Shown: positions 7,721-16,443, counted from the first letter of the stretch. The stretch is DNA of 64,000 nucleotides from Planotetraspora thailandica (GCF_016863335.1 NZ_BOOR01000053.1:17364-81363), one strand, 5' to 3'. Numbers and translations: made by a program. Notes: generated by a model not told the origin, from the sequence alone.

Positions 7721-9649
7721 GTGGGCGACCCGCACCCGGAGCATGCTCAGCTTCAGGCGGACCGGATCTACCTGGGCTGGCAGTACGCCCTGCTGCATCC
7801 AGACCCGGGGCCCCCGCCCAAGCGGCCGGCCCGCGAGGACGTGGCGGACGACGCGGCCAAGGCCGCCGTCGACGCGGAGTGGGTCCAGCGGGAGCGCCTT
7901 CAGGAACACATGCTCAACCGGCCCGTGCGCATCTTCCGCACGTTCATGGGCGTGGTCGCGGCCGGAATCCTCGTGCTCGGCGTGAGCGGCATACTCACCT
8001 GGTCGTTCGTGATGCTCGGGCTGGTCGCCGCCGGCGGTGTCGCCGGGATCTGCACCTACGCCATCCACCAGGGCAACCGCGCCGTCGGCGCCCGCGTGAG
8101 CGAACGCCACGCGCGCGAACAGCGGGAACGGGACCGGCGCGACCGCGACATCGTCACGGCCCAGGAGGAGCACGCCGCCAAATACCGCGACTGGGCCGAA
8201 AAGAAGAACCGCTACGACAAGCAGGTGAATTGGTACGCGGTGGCCGTGCCCGACGAGATCGACCGGGTCGACGTGGCGGGCGGCACGCTCCCCGGATGGT
8301 CGGCGCTGATCACGCTGATCGGCGCCACCCGGCTCTACAGCGGCGGCCATCTGACCGTGCTCGACCTGTCCGAGGGCGCCATCGCGAAGGATCTCATCGA
8401 GTTGGCCAAGCGAGGCGGAGACGACCCCCTCGTGTGGGTGCTCCCCGTCGACCTGCCGCGACTCGACCTCGGCGCCACCCTCAAACCGGAGGCGTTCGCG
8501 GACGTGCTCGCCCACGTGGTGAGCGTGAGCGAGGAGACCAGCAGGGACATCGGCTTCGACAACGCCATCCTGGAGCGCGTGCTCGAAGTTCTCGGGGAGA
8601 ACGCCACGATCAGCCAGGTCACCGCGGCGCTCCGGGCGCTCGCCCAGGTGGGCGACCCGCGCGACGACCTGAAATACGGCCTGCTGACCGCGACCCAGCT
8701 CGAACGCATCGGCACGTTGTTCGGGCGGGGCGTGGCCGACCGGGTCGTGATCGAGCGGGCCTGGGCCCTGGAGTCGCAGCTGCGCAAGCTGGAGACCCTC
8801 GGCTCCGAAGCCGTGCAGCTGCCGCCCGCCCGGCTGCGGGTGGTCAGCATGGACCGGCAGGCCGGGGTGTTCGGCAACCGCGTGCTCGGCACCTACGTCG
8901 CCACGGCGCTCACCCACATCCTGCGCCAGTCCCCGGCCAGCGAGCGGCCCTGGTATCACACGATCATCGTGGCCGGGGCGGACAAGCTGCGCGGCGACGT
9001 GCTCGACCGGCTCATGGACGCCTGCGAGACGTCCCGCACCGGGCTCGTGCTGACCTACCGCAGCCTCACCCCGACGGTCAGGGAACGCCTCGGCAGGGGA
9101 CACGCCGCCGTCGCCTTCATGCGGCTCGGCAACGCCGAGGACGCCCGCGTCGCCAGCGAGCACGTCGGCACCGAGCACAGGCTCGAGCTGGCCCACCTCA
9201 CCGAGACGTTCAGCTCGTCCGTCAACCCTCCCAGCGGCTTCTACACCTCCACCGTGGGGGCCGGCCGTACGGGCCCGGAGGAGAAGGGGGAGGGCGACCT
9301 CAGGGAGGACATCACCGAGTCGACCGAATGGGGGCGTTCGGCCCCCCAGGTCTCCGAGGGTGTTCTGCAGCGCTCGCGCGAGTTCCTCGTCGAGCCGCAC
9401 CAGTTGCAGCAGCTGCCCACGACGTCGGTCATCGTCACGCACGCGACCGCAGAAGGACGGCAGGTCAGGCTCGCCGACGCCAACCCCGCCATCCTCACCT
9501 TCCCGAAGACCACGCTGGGCGAGTTCGAGGAGCTGCGCCGGGTCGCACTGGTGCCCGAGGAACCCGAGCCGGTCGAGCTCGACGAGGACGCGCCGCCGCC
9601 CAACCTGGGGCCTCCGCCGCAGCGGCTCGACTGGCGCAAGCGGCCATGA
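7721..9649 (+). CDS. VirD4/HerA-like membrane protein lacking a P-loop, cluster component E
   Basis: 642 residues from GTG 7721 (GGAGGG just upstream). Two adjacent membrane helices at about 72-112 are followed by a charged coiled-coil-like segment (about 120-170, REQRERDRRDRD). The remaining ~470 residues resemble type IV coupling ATPases: LTVLDLSEG matches the strand after the P-loop, and TIIVAGADKL, RTGLVLTYRSL and FMRLGNAEDARVASEHVG match the Walker B-to-C-terminal part of VirD4/TraG. No GxxxxGK[ST] motif is present, so ATP hydrolysis is unlikely. The tail is acidic and proline-rich. It is followed 96 bp later by the HerA-type ATPase gene, so a structural partner of that ATPase is likely. 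Confidence 0.7.
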   Translation: MGDPHPEHAQLQADRIYLGWQYALLHPDPGPPPKRPAREDVADDAAKAAVDAEWVQRERLQEHMLNRPVRIFRTFMGVVAAGILVLGVSGILTWSFVMLGLVAAGGVAGICTYAIHQGNRAVGARVSERHAREQRERDRRDRDIVTAQEEHAAKYRDWAEKKNRYDKQVNWYAVAVPDEIDRVDVAGGTLPGWSALITLIGATRLYSGGHLTVLDLSEGAIAKDLIELAKRGGDDPLVWVLPVDLPRLDLGATLKPEAFADVLAHVVSVSEETSRDIGFDNAILERVLEVLGENATISQVTAALRALAQVGDPRDDLKYGLLTATQLERIGTLFGRGVADRVVIERAWALESQLRKLETLGSEAVQLPPARLRVVSMDRQAGVFGNRVLGTYVATALTHILRQSPASERPWYHTIIVAGADKLRGDVLDRLMDACETSRTGLVLTYRSLTPTVRERLGRGHAAVAFMRLGNAEDARVASEHVGTEHRLELAHLTETFSSSVNPPSGFYTSTVGAGRTGPEEKGEGDLREDITESTEWGRSAPQVSEGVLQRSREFLVEPHQLQQLPTTSVIVTHATAEGRQVRLADANPAILTFPKTTLGEFEELRRVALVPEEPEPVELDEDAPPPNLGPPPQRLDWRKRP

Positions 9650-9745
9650 CACCGTCCGGTTCCGGTAAGGGCATCGTCAACAGGGATGTGAGCACGTGAT
9701 CGTTGAACGAGTCTCGCTCCTGTTCGTCGTCAAGTGAGGGGTCTC

Positions 9746-12700
9746 ATGCATCCGTTCCCCCTGAGCGGGCCGTGGTACCGGATCCAGGCGATCGCCGCCC
9801 CGTCGCGCAGTTCGTCGGCGGAGTGGGACTTCGTCACCGTTCTCCCGGCCGTCCTGTCCGCCGCCCAGCGGGGCCGCCCGTTCGTCATCGGCTGGTTGTC
9901 GCGCGGCTCGGGTGCCCCGCTCGAACTCATCACCAACGCGGGGCCGCTCACGCCGCCGAAACCGCCCAAGCGCGCCGTCGCCAGCGACGAGGCGCCCGTC
10001 ACCGGCCCCCAGCCGCTGCTGTTCCCCGGCGGGGCGCGCGGCGTGGAGATCGGCGAGGAATGGCTCGCCGACCTGGCCGATCTCGTGTGGACGCCGTGCC
10101 CGGGCCGCCAGGCGCCCCCGTTGTACGGCAGGCGCGAACCCGAGCCCGACGAGCACACGCGGCCCACCCTCTTCGAGTCGACGCTCGTCACGCTCATGTC
10201 GCGGCCGTTCGGGTGGGTCGTGGTCGCCGAGCCGACCGACCTGCTCGACACCGAGGTCGCCCACCTGCGCACGCAGCTGAACGTCCTGCGGCAGTACGGC
10301 GACGCCTCGGAGCGGTCGCGCTTCGACGCCGAGCGGGCCGAGCGCAGGATGCAGGAGCTCGACGCGTTCCGCGAGGCCGGGTTGTGGAACGTGCGGGTGC
10401 TGGCGGGCGCGGCGGGCCCGGACGAGCTGCGGCAGATCGCACCCGTCCTGGTCGGCTCGGTCGAGATGAGCCACCACCCCTACCGGCTCCGCAGCGCGAT
10501 GTCGCTGCCCGCCCTCGCGGGCGGCGACCGCGGCGCCGCCGGTGAATCCGTGTACGGCTTCGCGGAGGCGCTCGCCGTCAACCTGCAGGACTCCGCGGAC
10601 GAGGCGGCGGCGCCGTTCGCCGCCACCGCGGGGGCGCTGGCCGCCCTCGCGGGGCTGCCGCGCAGGGAGGTTCCCGGCGTGCGCGTGGTCGACGCCGGAT
10701 TCTTCGACGTGACCAGCGAGGCGGAGACCGAGGGCTCGTCGGACCTCATCGACCTCGGCGCCATCGTGGACGGGCAGGACCGGGCGGTGGGGACGTTCCG
10801 GGTGCCTCTGGCGACGCTCAACCGGCACGCGTTCATCACCGGGGCCACCGGTTCGGGCAAGTCGCAGACCGTCAGGCACCTGCTGGAAGAGCTGACCAAG
10901 GCCGGAATCCCGTGGCTGGCGATCGAGCCCGCCAAATCCGAATACGCCGCGATGGCCGGCCGGGTCGAGCACCTCGCGCCGCTGACCGTCATCAACCCGT
11001 CCGCGCCCGACAACGTGCCCTTCAGCGTGAACCCGCTCGCGCCCGAGCCCGGGTATCCCGTGCAGGCGCACATCGACATGATCCGCGCGCTGTTCATGGC
11101 GGCCTTCGACGCCGAGGAGCCGTTCCCGCAGATCATGTCGCTCGCCCTGCAGCGGGTCTATGAGGCCAACGGCTGGGACGTGGTGACCGGCGGCGGCATC
11201 CCCGGGGCCGCCGTGCAGCCTGCCGTACCGACCCTGGAGCAGCTGCAGCAGCACGCCCTGGAGGTCATCCAGGAAATCGGCTACGGCAACGAGGTGCAGG
11301 CCGACGTCGAGGGCTTCATCAGCCTGCGACTGCGCAGCCTGCGGGTGGGCAGTGCGGGCCGGTTCTTCGAGGGCGGCCACCCGGCCGACATCGGCGGCCT
11401 GCTCCAGCGCAACGTCGTGCTCGCCATCGAGGACGTGGCCAACGACGAGGACAAGGCGTTCCTCATGGGCACGCTCATCATCCGCATCGTCGAGCACCTG
11501 CGCATGCGCGCCCGGCAGGACCCGCAGCACGAGGACGGCCCGGCCGGCCTGCGGCACGTCATCGTGATCGAGGAGGCCCACCGCCTGCTCAGAGACCGCG
11601 GCTCCCAGCGTGCCTCCACCCACGCCGTGGAGCTGCTCGCGGGGATGCTCGCCGAGATCAGGGCGTACGGCGAGGGCATCATCGTCGCCGAGCAGATTCC
11701 CACCAAGTTGGTCTCCGACGTCGTGAAGAACACCGCGCTGAAGGTCGTGCACCGGCTGCCCGCCGAGGACGACCGCCGGCTGGTGGGCGCGGCGATGAAC
11801 CTGAGCGAGGACCAGTCCCGCCAGGTGGTGTCGCTCCAGCCGGGTTACGCCGCCGTCTTCGCCGACGGCATGGACCGGCCGCTGCGCGTCCAGGTGCCGC
11901 TGGGGGAGGACCGCGAGCGAGCGATGCTGAGCCCGGTGCCGCCCATCTGCGGTCGCCGCTCGGCCGCGTGCGGGCGCGAGTGCCGCACCGGCAAGGCGTG
12001 CACGCTGGTCGAGTTGCGCGAGGCGGACCTTCTCGCCATGGCGCCCGAATGGGCCTGGCTGCGGATCTGGACCGACACCGTCATCTTGTCGTTCGTGACG
12101 AACCGGTCACTGCCCGGTGTGCCGCGCGTGCTGGCCGACATCTGGGGCGAGCTGCCGCCCAAGCGCAGGGAATGCCTGCTGGCCACGCTCATCGAGCGCG
12201 GCGTCAGCCGCCGGTCGTGGTCGCTGCGCACGTGGTTCGACCCCGCGCTGCTCACGGAGAAGGCGGCGGAGGTCGCCGCCGGGCTGCTGGAGCCGGGCGA
12301 GCGCGAGCAGACCATGCAGGCGGGGGAGCGGCCCGGGTCGGCCTGGGTCATCCCCCAAGTGAGGTGGCTGCACGAGGTCGACCGGCTGTTCCCGTTCGGC
12401 CATCCGGCGCCCGACCTGCGCAGCGCCGCTCCGGCCATGGAATACACCCTGTTCGGCACCGACCCCGTCGGCCGGCCGTACGCGCATCAGGGGGTGAACG
12501 GCTCGGCGGCGAACGGCGGCGGCGAGGGTGGCGTCGCGGTCAGCGTGCGCACCGAGCTGCTCGGGCATCGAGCCAAGGCGCTGCGGCACCATCCGCTGTC
12601 GATGGAGGTGGACCGCAACCGCGCCCTGGCGTGGCGGGTGCTCCTCGGCGACGACGAGCACGAGGGCATCCAGCGTGACGTGGCCACGGTCGCCATCGGG

Positions 12701-12913
12701 GTGGAGCCGAAGGACCGGGTCAAGCACGTCGCCCAGACGATGGGCGCCGGATGGTTGGAGACCGTCCTGTCGTGGCCGCGGAGGTTCGTCCTCCCGTTCG
12801 ACGGCGACACCCCACCCGAGCTCTCCTTCCTGCCTACCCCCCTCACCCCGCCCTCGGCTTCATCTCCGCCCCCGCCCCAATCCCCGCCGCCGCCCCCGCC
12901 CCCCGGGGCGTGA
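9746..12913 (+). CDS. HerA/VirB4-type ATPase, cluster component F
   Basis: About 1055 residues from ATG 9746 (GAGGGG upstream; GTG 9734 also possible). The N-terminal ~340 residues have no recognised fold. The ATPase core has Walker A GATGSGKS (about G366-S373), a downstream strand PWLAIEPAKSEYAAM typical of HerA-like enzymes, and Walker B HVIVIEEAH (E609/E610). It ends with the family segment VVSLQPGYAAVFADG. A C-terminal region of about 330 residues has a cysteine cluster (CGRRSAACGRECRTGKAC) and finishes in a polyproline tail. Such ATPases form hexameric motors that pump DNA or protein. Tandem with the P-loop-less VirD4-like gene. Confidence 0.82.
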   Translation: MHPFPLSGPWYRIQAIAAPSRSSSAEWDFVTVLPAVLSAAQRGRPFVIGWLSRGSGAPLELITNAGPLTPPKPPKRAVASDEAPVTGPQPLLFPGGARGVEIGEEWLADLADLVWTPCPGRQAPPLYGRREPEPDEHTRPTLFESTLVTLMSRPFGWVVVAEPTDLLDTEVAHLRTQLNVLRQYGDASERSRFDAERAERRMQELDAFREAGLWNVRVLAGAAGPDELRQIAPVLVGSVEMSHHPYRLRSAMSLPALAGGDRGAAGESVYGFAEALAVNLQDSADEAAAPFAATAGALAALAGLPRREVPGVRVVDAGFFDVTSEAETEGSSDLIDLGAIVDGQDRAVGTFRVPLATLNRHAFITGATGSGKSQTVRHLLEELTKAGIPWLAIEPAKSEYAAMAGRVEHLAPLTVINPSAPDNVPFSVNPLAPEPGYPVQAHIDMIRALFMAAFDAEEPFPQIMSLALQRVYEANGWDVVTGGGIPGAAVQPAVPTLEQLQQHALEVIQEIGYGNEVQADVEGFISLRLRSLRVGSAGRFFEGGHPADIGGLLQRNVVLAIEDVANDEDKAFLMGTLIIRIVEHLRMRARQDPQHEDGPAGLRHVIVIEEAHRLLRDRGSQRASTHAVELLAGMLAEIRAYGEGIIVAEQIPTKLVSDVVKNTALKVVHRLPAEDDRRLVGAAMNLSEDQSRQVVSLQPGYAAVFADGMDRPLRVQVPLGEDRERAMLSPVPPICGRRSAACGRECRTGKACTLVELREADLLAMAPEWAWLRIWTDTVILSFVTNRSLPGVPRVLADIWGELPPKRRECLLATLIERGVSRRSWSLRTWFDPALLTEKAAEVAAGLLEPGEREQTMQAGERPGSAWVIPQVRWLHEVDRLFPFGHPAPDLRSAAPAMEYTLFGTDPVGRPYAHQGVNGSAANGGGEGGVAVSVRTELLGHRAKALRHHPLSMEVDRNRALAWRVLLGDDEHEGIQRDVATVAIGVEPKDRVKHVAQTMGAGWLETVLSWPRRFVLPFDGDTPPELSFLPTPLTPPSASSPPPPQSPPPPPPPGA

Positions 12914-13028
12914 TCATGCAGAAGTTCGCGCGTGTGCCCCGTGACCTGTGACGCCGCCGTCCGTGATCATGCAGAAGTTCGCGATCATGCCCTGCTGCCT
13001 GCGGGTTTGCTGTTCGTGATCATGCAGT
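12909..13028. repeat. Three repeats at exact 53-bp spacing
   Basis: A 22-bp unit CGTGATCATGCAGAAGTTCGCG occurs at 12909-12930 and 12962-12983. A third, shortened copy (CGTGATCATGCAGT) starts at 13015. Start-to-start spacing is 53 bp in both intervals, close to five helical turns. The first copy contains the stop codon of the HerA-type gene. The array lies just upstream of murT. Confidence 0.8.
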
Positions 13029-13088
13029 GCCGTACGGCGCGGCTCGCCGGGTCGGCCCGACTTGTGCTCCGCAGATAGGATCTCGGGC

Positions 13089-14348
13089 ATGAGTCAGCTA
13101 CCGTTGCGGGCCCAGCTCGCCAGCGCCCTGGGCCGCACGGCCGCGACCCTTTCGAGGGCCACCGGGCGTGGAGACGGTTCGGTCATCGGCGGCAGAGTCG
13201 GCCTCATGCTGGAGCCCGACCTGCTGAAGAAGCTCGCGGCCGACCGCAAGCTCGCCCTGGTCAGCGCCACCAACGGCAAGACCACCACCACCCGTCTGAT
13301 CGCCTCCGCCCTCATGGAGCTGGGCGAGGTGGCCACCAACGCCTTCGGCGCGAACATGCCGGCGGGGCACGTGTCCGCACTGTCCTCGGCCAAGCACGCG
13401 CCGTACGCGGTTCTGGAGGTGGACGAGAAATACCTCCCCGAGGTGCTCGACACCACCGACGCGGGGATCGTCACCCTCATGAACCTCAGCCGCGACCAGA
13501 TGGACCGGGCGGCCGAGATCTGGCTGCTGGCCCAGAAGTGGCGCCGGGCGCTCGCCGGCAAGCCCGCACACGTGATCGCCAACTGCGACGACCCGCTGGT
13601 GACCTGGGGAGCGTCCACCGCCGCCCGGGTGACCTGGGTGTCGGCGGGGCAGCGCTGGCGTGAGGACTCCTGGAGCTGCCCCGAGTGCGGCGGCCCGCTC
13701 GACCGCGCCGAATCCCGGAACATGGGGCACGGCACGGGGTCGCCCCACTGGGCGTGCCGCGAGTGCACGTTCCACCGTCCCGAGCCCGAGTGGATCTTCG
13801 ACGGCACCGACGTGATCGACCCGCGCGGGATGCGCTGGCGTCTCGATCTCCAGCTTCCCGGCCAGGCCAACCGGTCGAACGCGGCGATGGCGCTGGCCAC
13901 TGTCGAGGCTTTCGGGCTCGACCCCGCGCGGGCGCTGCCCCGCCTGCAGTCGGTCACGTCGGTGGCCGGCCGCTACACGACCGTCGAGCGCGACGGGCGC
14001 GCGCTGCGCCTGCTGCTGGCCAAGAACCCCGCGGGCTGGCTGGAGGCCTTCGACGTCGCCGACCCGCGCCTGCCGATCATCCTGTCGGTCAACGCCCAGG
14101 GCCCGGACGGACGCGACACCTCCTGGTTGTGGGACGTCGACTACCGCATCCTGCGCGGCCGCCCCATCTACGTGACCGGGGAGCGGCGCCTCGACCTCGC
14201 GCTGCGGCTCGACGTCGCCGGCCTGCAGTTCCAGCTCTGCGACACGTTCGACCAGGCGGTGAGCGCACAGCCGCTGGGCAGGATCGACGTGATCGCCAAC
14301 TACACCGCGTTCCAGCAGATCCGGACGGAGTTCGGCCGTGCAGTCTGA
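13089..14348 (+). CDS. murT: Lipid II isoglutaminyl synthase, Mur ligase-like subunit MurT
   Basis: 419 residues. MurT activates the D-Glu of lipid II with ATP so that GatD can amidate it to D-isoglutamine. Visible features are the Mur-ligase P-loop SATNGKTTTTR (about 59-69), the central NLSRDQMDR region, the four-cysteine zinc ribbon C197/C200 and C223/C226 specific to MurT, and the C-terminal DUF1727 domain with DVDYR. ATG 13089 is chosen because a -10 box TAGGAT (13076-13081) ends 7 nt before it. It overlaps gatD by 11 nt. Confidence 0.95.
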   Translation: MSQLPLRAQLASALGRTAATLSRATGRGDGSVIGGRVGLMLEPDLLKKLAADRKLALVSATNGKTTTTRLIASALMELGEVATNAFGANMPAGHVSALSSAKHAPYAVLEVDEKYLPEVLDTTDAGIVTLMNLSRDQMDRAAEIWLLAQKWRRALAGKPAHVIANCDDPLVTWGASTAARVTWVSAGQRWREDSWSCPECGGPLDRAESRNMGHGTGSPHWACRECTFHRPEPEWIFDGTDVIDPRGMRWRLDLQLPGQANRSNAAMALATVEAFGLDPARALPRLQSVTSVAGRYTTVERDGRALRLLLAKNPAGWLEAFDVADPRLPIILSVNAQGPDGRDTSWLWDVDYRILRGRPIYVTGERRLDLALRLDVAGLQFQLCDTFDQAVSAQPLGRIDVIANYTAFQQIRTEFGRAV

Positions 14349-15054
14349 ATTGAACATCGTCTGGATTTATCCGGACCTGCTCAGCACATATGGCGATCAG
14401 GGGAACGCCCTGATCCTGGAGCAGCGGGCCCGTGCCCGGGGCATCCCCACGAGGATCCACTACGTGCGCTCCTCCGACGCGGTGCCCCACCAGGGAGACA
14501 TCTACCTCATCGGCGGAGGCGAGGACCGCCCGCAGATCCTCGGAGCCGAGCGGCTGCGCAAGGACGGCGGGCTGCACGCCGCGATCAGCCGGGGTGCGGC
14601 TCTGCTGGCGGTCTGCGCGGGCTACCAGATCATGGGCTCGGTGTTCGGCGGCGAGGAAGGCCAGCCGGTCGCCGGTATCGAACTGCTCGACATCAGCTCG
14701 GGGCGGGGCGCGCAGCGGTCGGTCGGCGAGCTGGCCGCCGACGTCGATCCGGCGCTCGGCCTGCCCACCCTGACCGGTTTCGAGAACCACATGGGCGTGA
14801 CCCAGCTGGGTCCCGGCGTCCGGCCGCTGTCGCGGACGCTCGTCGGCACGGGCAACGGCGACGGCACCGAGGGCTGCTACGCCGGCCGGGTGATCGGCAC
14901 CTACCTCCACGGCCCTGCGCTGGCGCGCAATCCGGCGCTGGCCGACCTGCTGCTGTCCTGGGTCGTCGGGCCGCTGCCGCCGATGAACGACGAGTGGTAC
15001 CAGCGGCTGCGTGACGAGCGTCTGTCCACCGTCCTGGGCGACAAGACCGACTGA
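14338..15054 (+). CDS. gatD: Lipid II isoglutaminyl synthase, glutamine amidotransferase subunit GatD
   Basis: 238 residues, class I glutamine amidotransferase of the cobyric-acid-synthase type. The nucleophile is C93 in AVCAGYQ and the catalytic histidine H191 in GTYLHGP. It releases ammonia from glutamine for MurT to amidate lipid II. GTG 14338 lies inside the murT 3' end, so the two subunits are co-translated. A CCGTACGG-based hairpin follows. Confidence 0.95.
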   Translation: MQSELNIVWIYPDLLSTYGDQGNALILEQRARARGIPTRIHYVRSSDAVPHQGDIYLIGGGEDRPQILGAERLRKDGGLHAAISRGAALLAVCAGYQIMGSVFGGEEGQPVAGIELLDISSGRGAQRSVGELAADVDPALGLPTLTGFENHMGVTQLGPGVRPLSRTLVGTGNGDGTEGCYAGRVIGTYLHGPALARNPALADLLLSWVVGPLPPMNDEWYQRLRDERLSTVLGDKTD

Positions 15055-15066
15055 GACCCGCAGATC

Positions 15067-15099
15067 CCCGTACGGCCAGGCCAGGCGGAGCCGTACGGG
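15067..15099. terminator. Hairpin between convergent gatD and DsrE genes
   Basis: CCCGTACGGC (15067-15076) pairs with GCCGTACGGG (15090-15099) in a 10-bp perfect stem. No T-run follows on either strand, so termination would be of the U-less actinobacterial type and could serve both genes. Confidence 0.55.
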
Positions 15100-15108
15100 A
15101 GGGGCCTG

Positions 15109-15471
15109 TCAGTAAACGAGGGCCTGGACGCCCTCGCCGAGGGCCTCTTCCACGAAGGTGGGGGCCCCGGCGATGCGCACGCCTTCGATGATGTCGTCGA
15201 CGGTGATCCCGCGCCGCGCGGCGCACTGGGTGCACAGGGTCACCTGGCCGGCCGCCAGCACGGCGTCGAGCAGGTCCTCCAAGGGCGCGGCCTCGGGGAG
15301 GCTGAACTCCTTGGCGCGGCCGGGCAGCGCGAACCACGCGGATTCACCCGTGAGCCACAGGGACACCGGGACGCCGCTCGCCAGGGCCGCCGCAGCGACG
15401 GTGAACGCCTGGTTGCACCGCTCCGGCGCGTCCGCGCCGGCCGTCACCTTGATCACTAGTGATCGTCCCAT
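15109..15471 (-). CDS. DsrE family protein
   Basis: 120 residues with the DsrE/TusD-like alpha/beta fold: LVIKVTAGADAPERCNQAF at the start, GVPVSLWLTGESAW in the middle, and VTLCTQCAARRGI, a CxxC-containing loop where sulfur-relay members carry their reactive cysteine. DsrE proteins bind or carry sulfane sulfur or act as small regulators; which applies is not clear here. Transcribed away from the nitrobindin gene and convergent with gatD. Confidence 0.85.
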   Translation of the reverse strand: MGRSLVIKVTAGADAPERCNQAFTVAAAALASGVPVSLWLTGESAWFALPGRAKEFSLPEAAPLEDLLDAVLAAGQVTLCTQCAARRGITVDDIIEGVRIAGAPTFVEEALGEGVQALVY

Positions 15472-15594
15472 GGTCGCAGCCTAGTCGGAGGCCTCCAGGC
15501 CCGTGTAAGTGCATACCGGATAAGTGGGTATAAGTCGCTTGGCAGGTGGTCAGGCATGATGCCCGGCTCGTCCGGGCCCCTAAGCTCGTGTTCC

Positions 15595-16092
15595 ATGGAC
15601 GCACATCCCGACCTCGAACCGATCGCCTTCCTCCTGGGCCGTTGGGAGGGGGCCGGCGTGATCGGCTACCCCACCATGGAGAGCGCCAATTTCGGCCAGG
15701 AGGTGGAGTTCGGCCACAACGGCAAGCCCTTCCTCACCTACCGGAGCCGCACCTGGCTGCTCGACGCCGAAGGGGAGAAGGTCCGCCCGCTGGCCACGGA
15801 GACCGGATTCTGGCGGATCCAGCCAGAGCGGCAGCTGGAGGTCTGCCTGGCCCATCCCACCGGCATCGTGGAGATCTACGTGGGAGAGGTCGTCTTCCAC
15901 AAGATCGAGCTGACGACCGACGTGGTCGCCCGAACGGCCTCGGCGAAGGAGTACACCGCGGGCCACCGGCTGTACGGGCTGGTCAACGGGAACCTGATGT
16001 ACGCCTACGACATGGCGGCGGTGGGCCAGCCCCTGCAGTCGCACGCCTCGGCCGAGCTCAGGAAGGTCGCCGACTTCGAGCCCGAGGGCTGA
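15595..16092 (+). CDS. Nitrobindin-type heme-binding beta-barrel protein (DUF1794/FABP-like)
   Basis: 165 residues with the nitrobindin signature GxWxGxG near the N-terminus (GRWEGAG) and a ten-stranded barrel pattern. A C-terminal histidine in SHASAELRK fits the axial heme ligand. Such proteins bind ferric heme and isomerise peroxynitrite. ATG 15595 is preceded by TAAGCT (15581-15586) 8 nt upstream, suggesting a leaderless start; an ATG at 15556 would add 13 residues. Confidence 0.88.
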   Translation: MDAHPDLEPIAFLLGRWEGAGVIGYPTMESANFGQEVEFGHNGKPFLTYRSRTWLLDAEGEKVRPLATETGFWRIQPERQLEVCLAHPTGIVEIYVGEVVFHKIELTTDVVARTASAKEYTAGHRLYGLVNGNLMYAYDMAAVGQPLQSHASAELRKVADFEPEG

Positions 16093-16108
16093 GGGCAGGG
16101 ATACGGAA

Positions 16109-16345
16109 AACAGAAGAACCCCGGGCCGTCTCCGCCTCATGAAAGGTGGGCCGGCTGGACCAAGGCCGAGGAGTGCTCCTGCGACCGCCGGCAGCCCGGG
16201 GTTCCGGTGTCTGTTGAGGATTTCGCCAGGACGTCACAATGACATCCGGACGGAAGGTCCAGATGACGACGTCCTAGCGGACAGCCACCTCGCTAGTCCA
16301 AGAATGACTAACCATCGTTCGGACCACCTCCCTTCTGCGTGCTTG
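16109..16345 (-). ncRNA. Unrecognised minus-strand transcript with peptide ORF and terminator
   Basis: On the minus strand a promoter-like pair (TTGCCG 16371-16376; CATAAC 16349-16354, 16-nt spacing) leads into a long Shine-Dalgarno, a 13-codon ORF and about 160 nt of structured sequence. It ends in an 11-bp perfect stem GCCCGGGGTTC/GAACCCCGGGC (16194-16204/16116-16126) followed by TTCTGTTTTCC. It opposes the nitrobindin gene and diverges from fur. No known Rfam family was recognised. The boundaries are inferred. Confidence 0.55.
16274..16315 (-). CDS. 13-residue peptide ORF with extended Shine-Dalgarno
   Basis: The ORF encodes MVSHSWTSEVAVR. It is preceded by AGAAGGGAGGTGGTCC (16336-16321), which matches the complement of the 16S rRNA tail at 14 of 16 positions, an unusually long match. 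Spacing from GGAGG to ATG is 11 nt. Whether the peptide or only the act of translation matters cannot be told from sequence. Confidence 0.45.
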   Translation of the reverse strand: MVSHSWTSEVAVR

Positions 16346-16443
16346 TACGTTATGCGAGCCCCAAGGAAGGCGGCAAGCGATTAAGCGCCGGGCCGAAATC
16401 ACAGGCAGAGCGGGCCGCCGGTGACGCCTCGTAGACTCATGTC

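Noticed and set aside
9677..11752. Long minus-strand open frame (691 codons) opposite the HerA-type ATPase gene
   Set aside because: It is a high-GC shadow: composition is Gly/Arg/His-rich, no family motif is seen, and the plus strand carries intact Walker motifs.
12909..13028. 53-bp-spaced repeats considered as a short CRISPR array
   Set aside because: Only three units, the last truncated, without cas genes; an operator or dispersed repeat is more likely.
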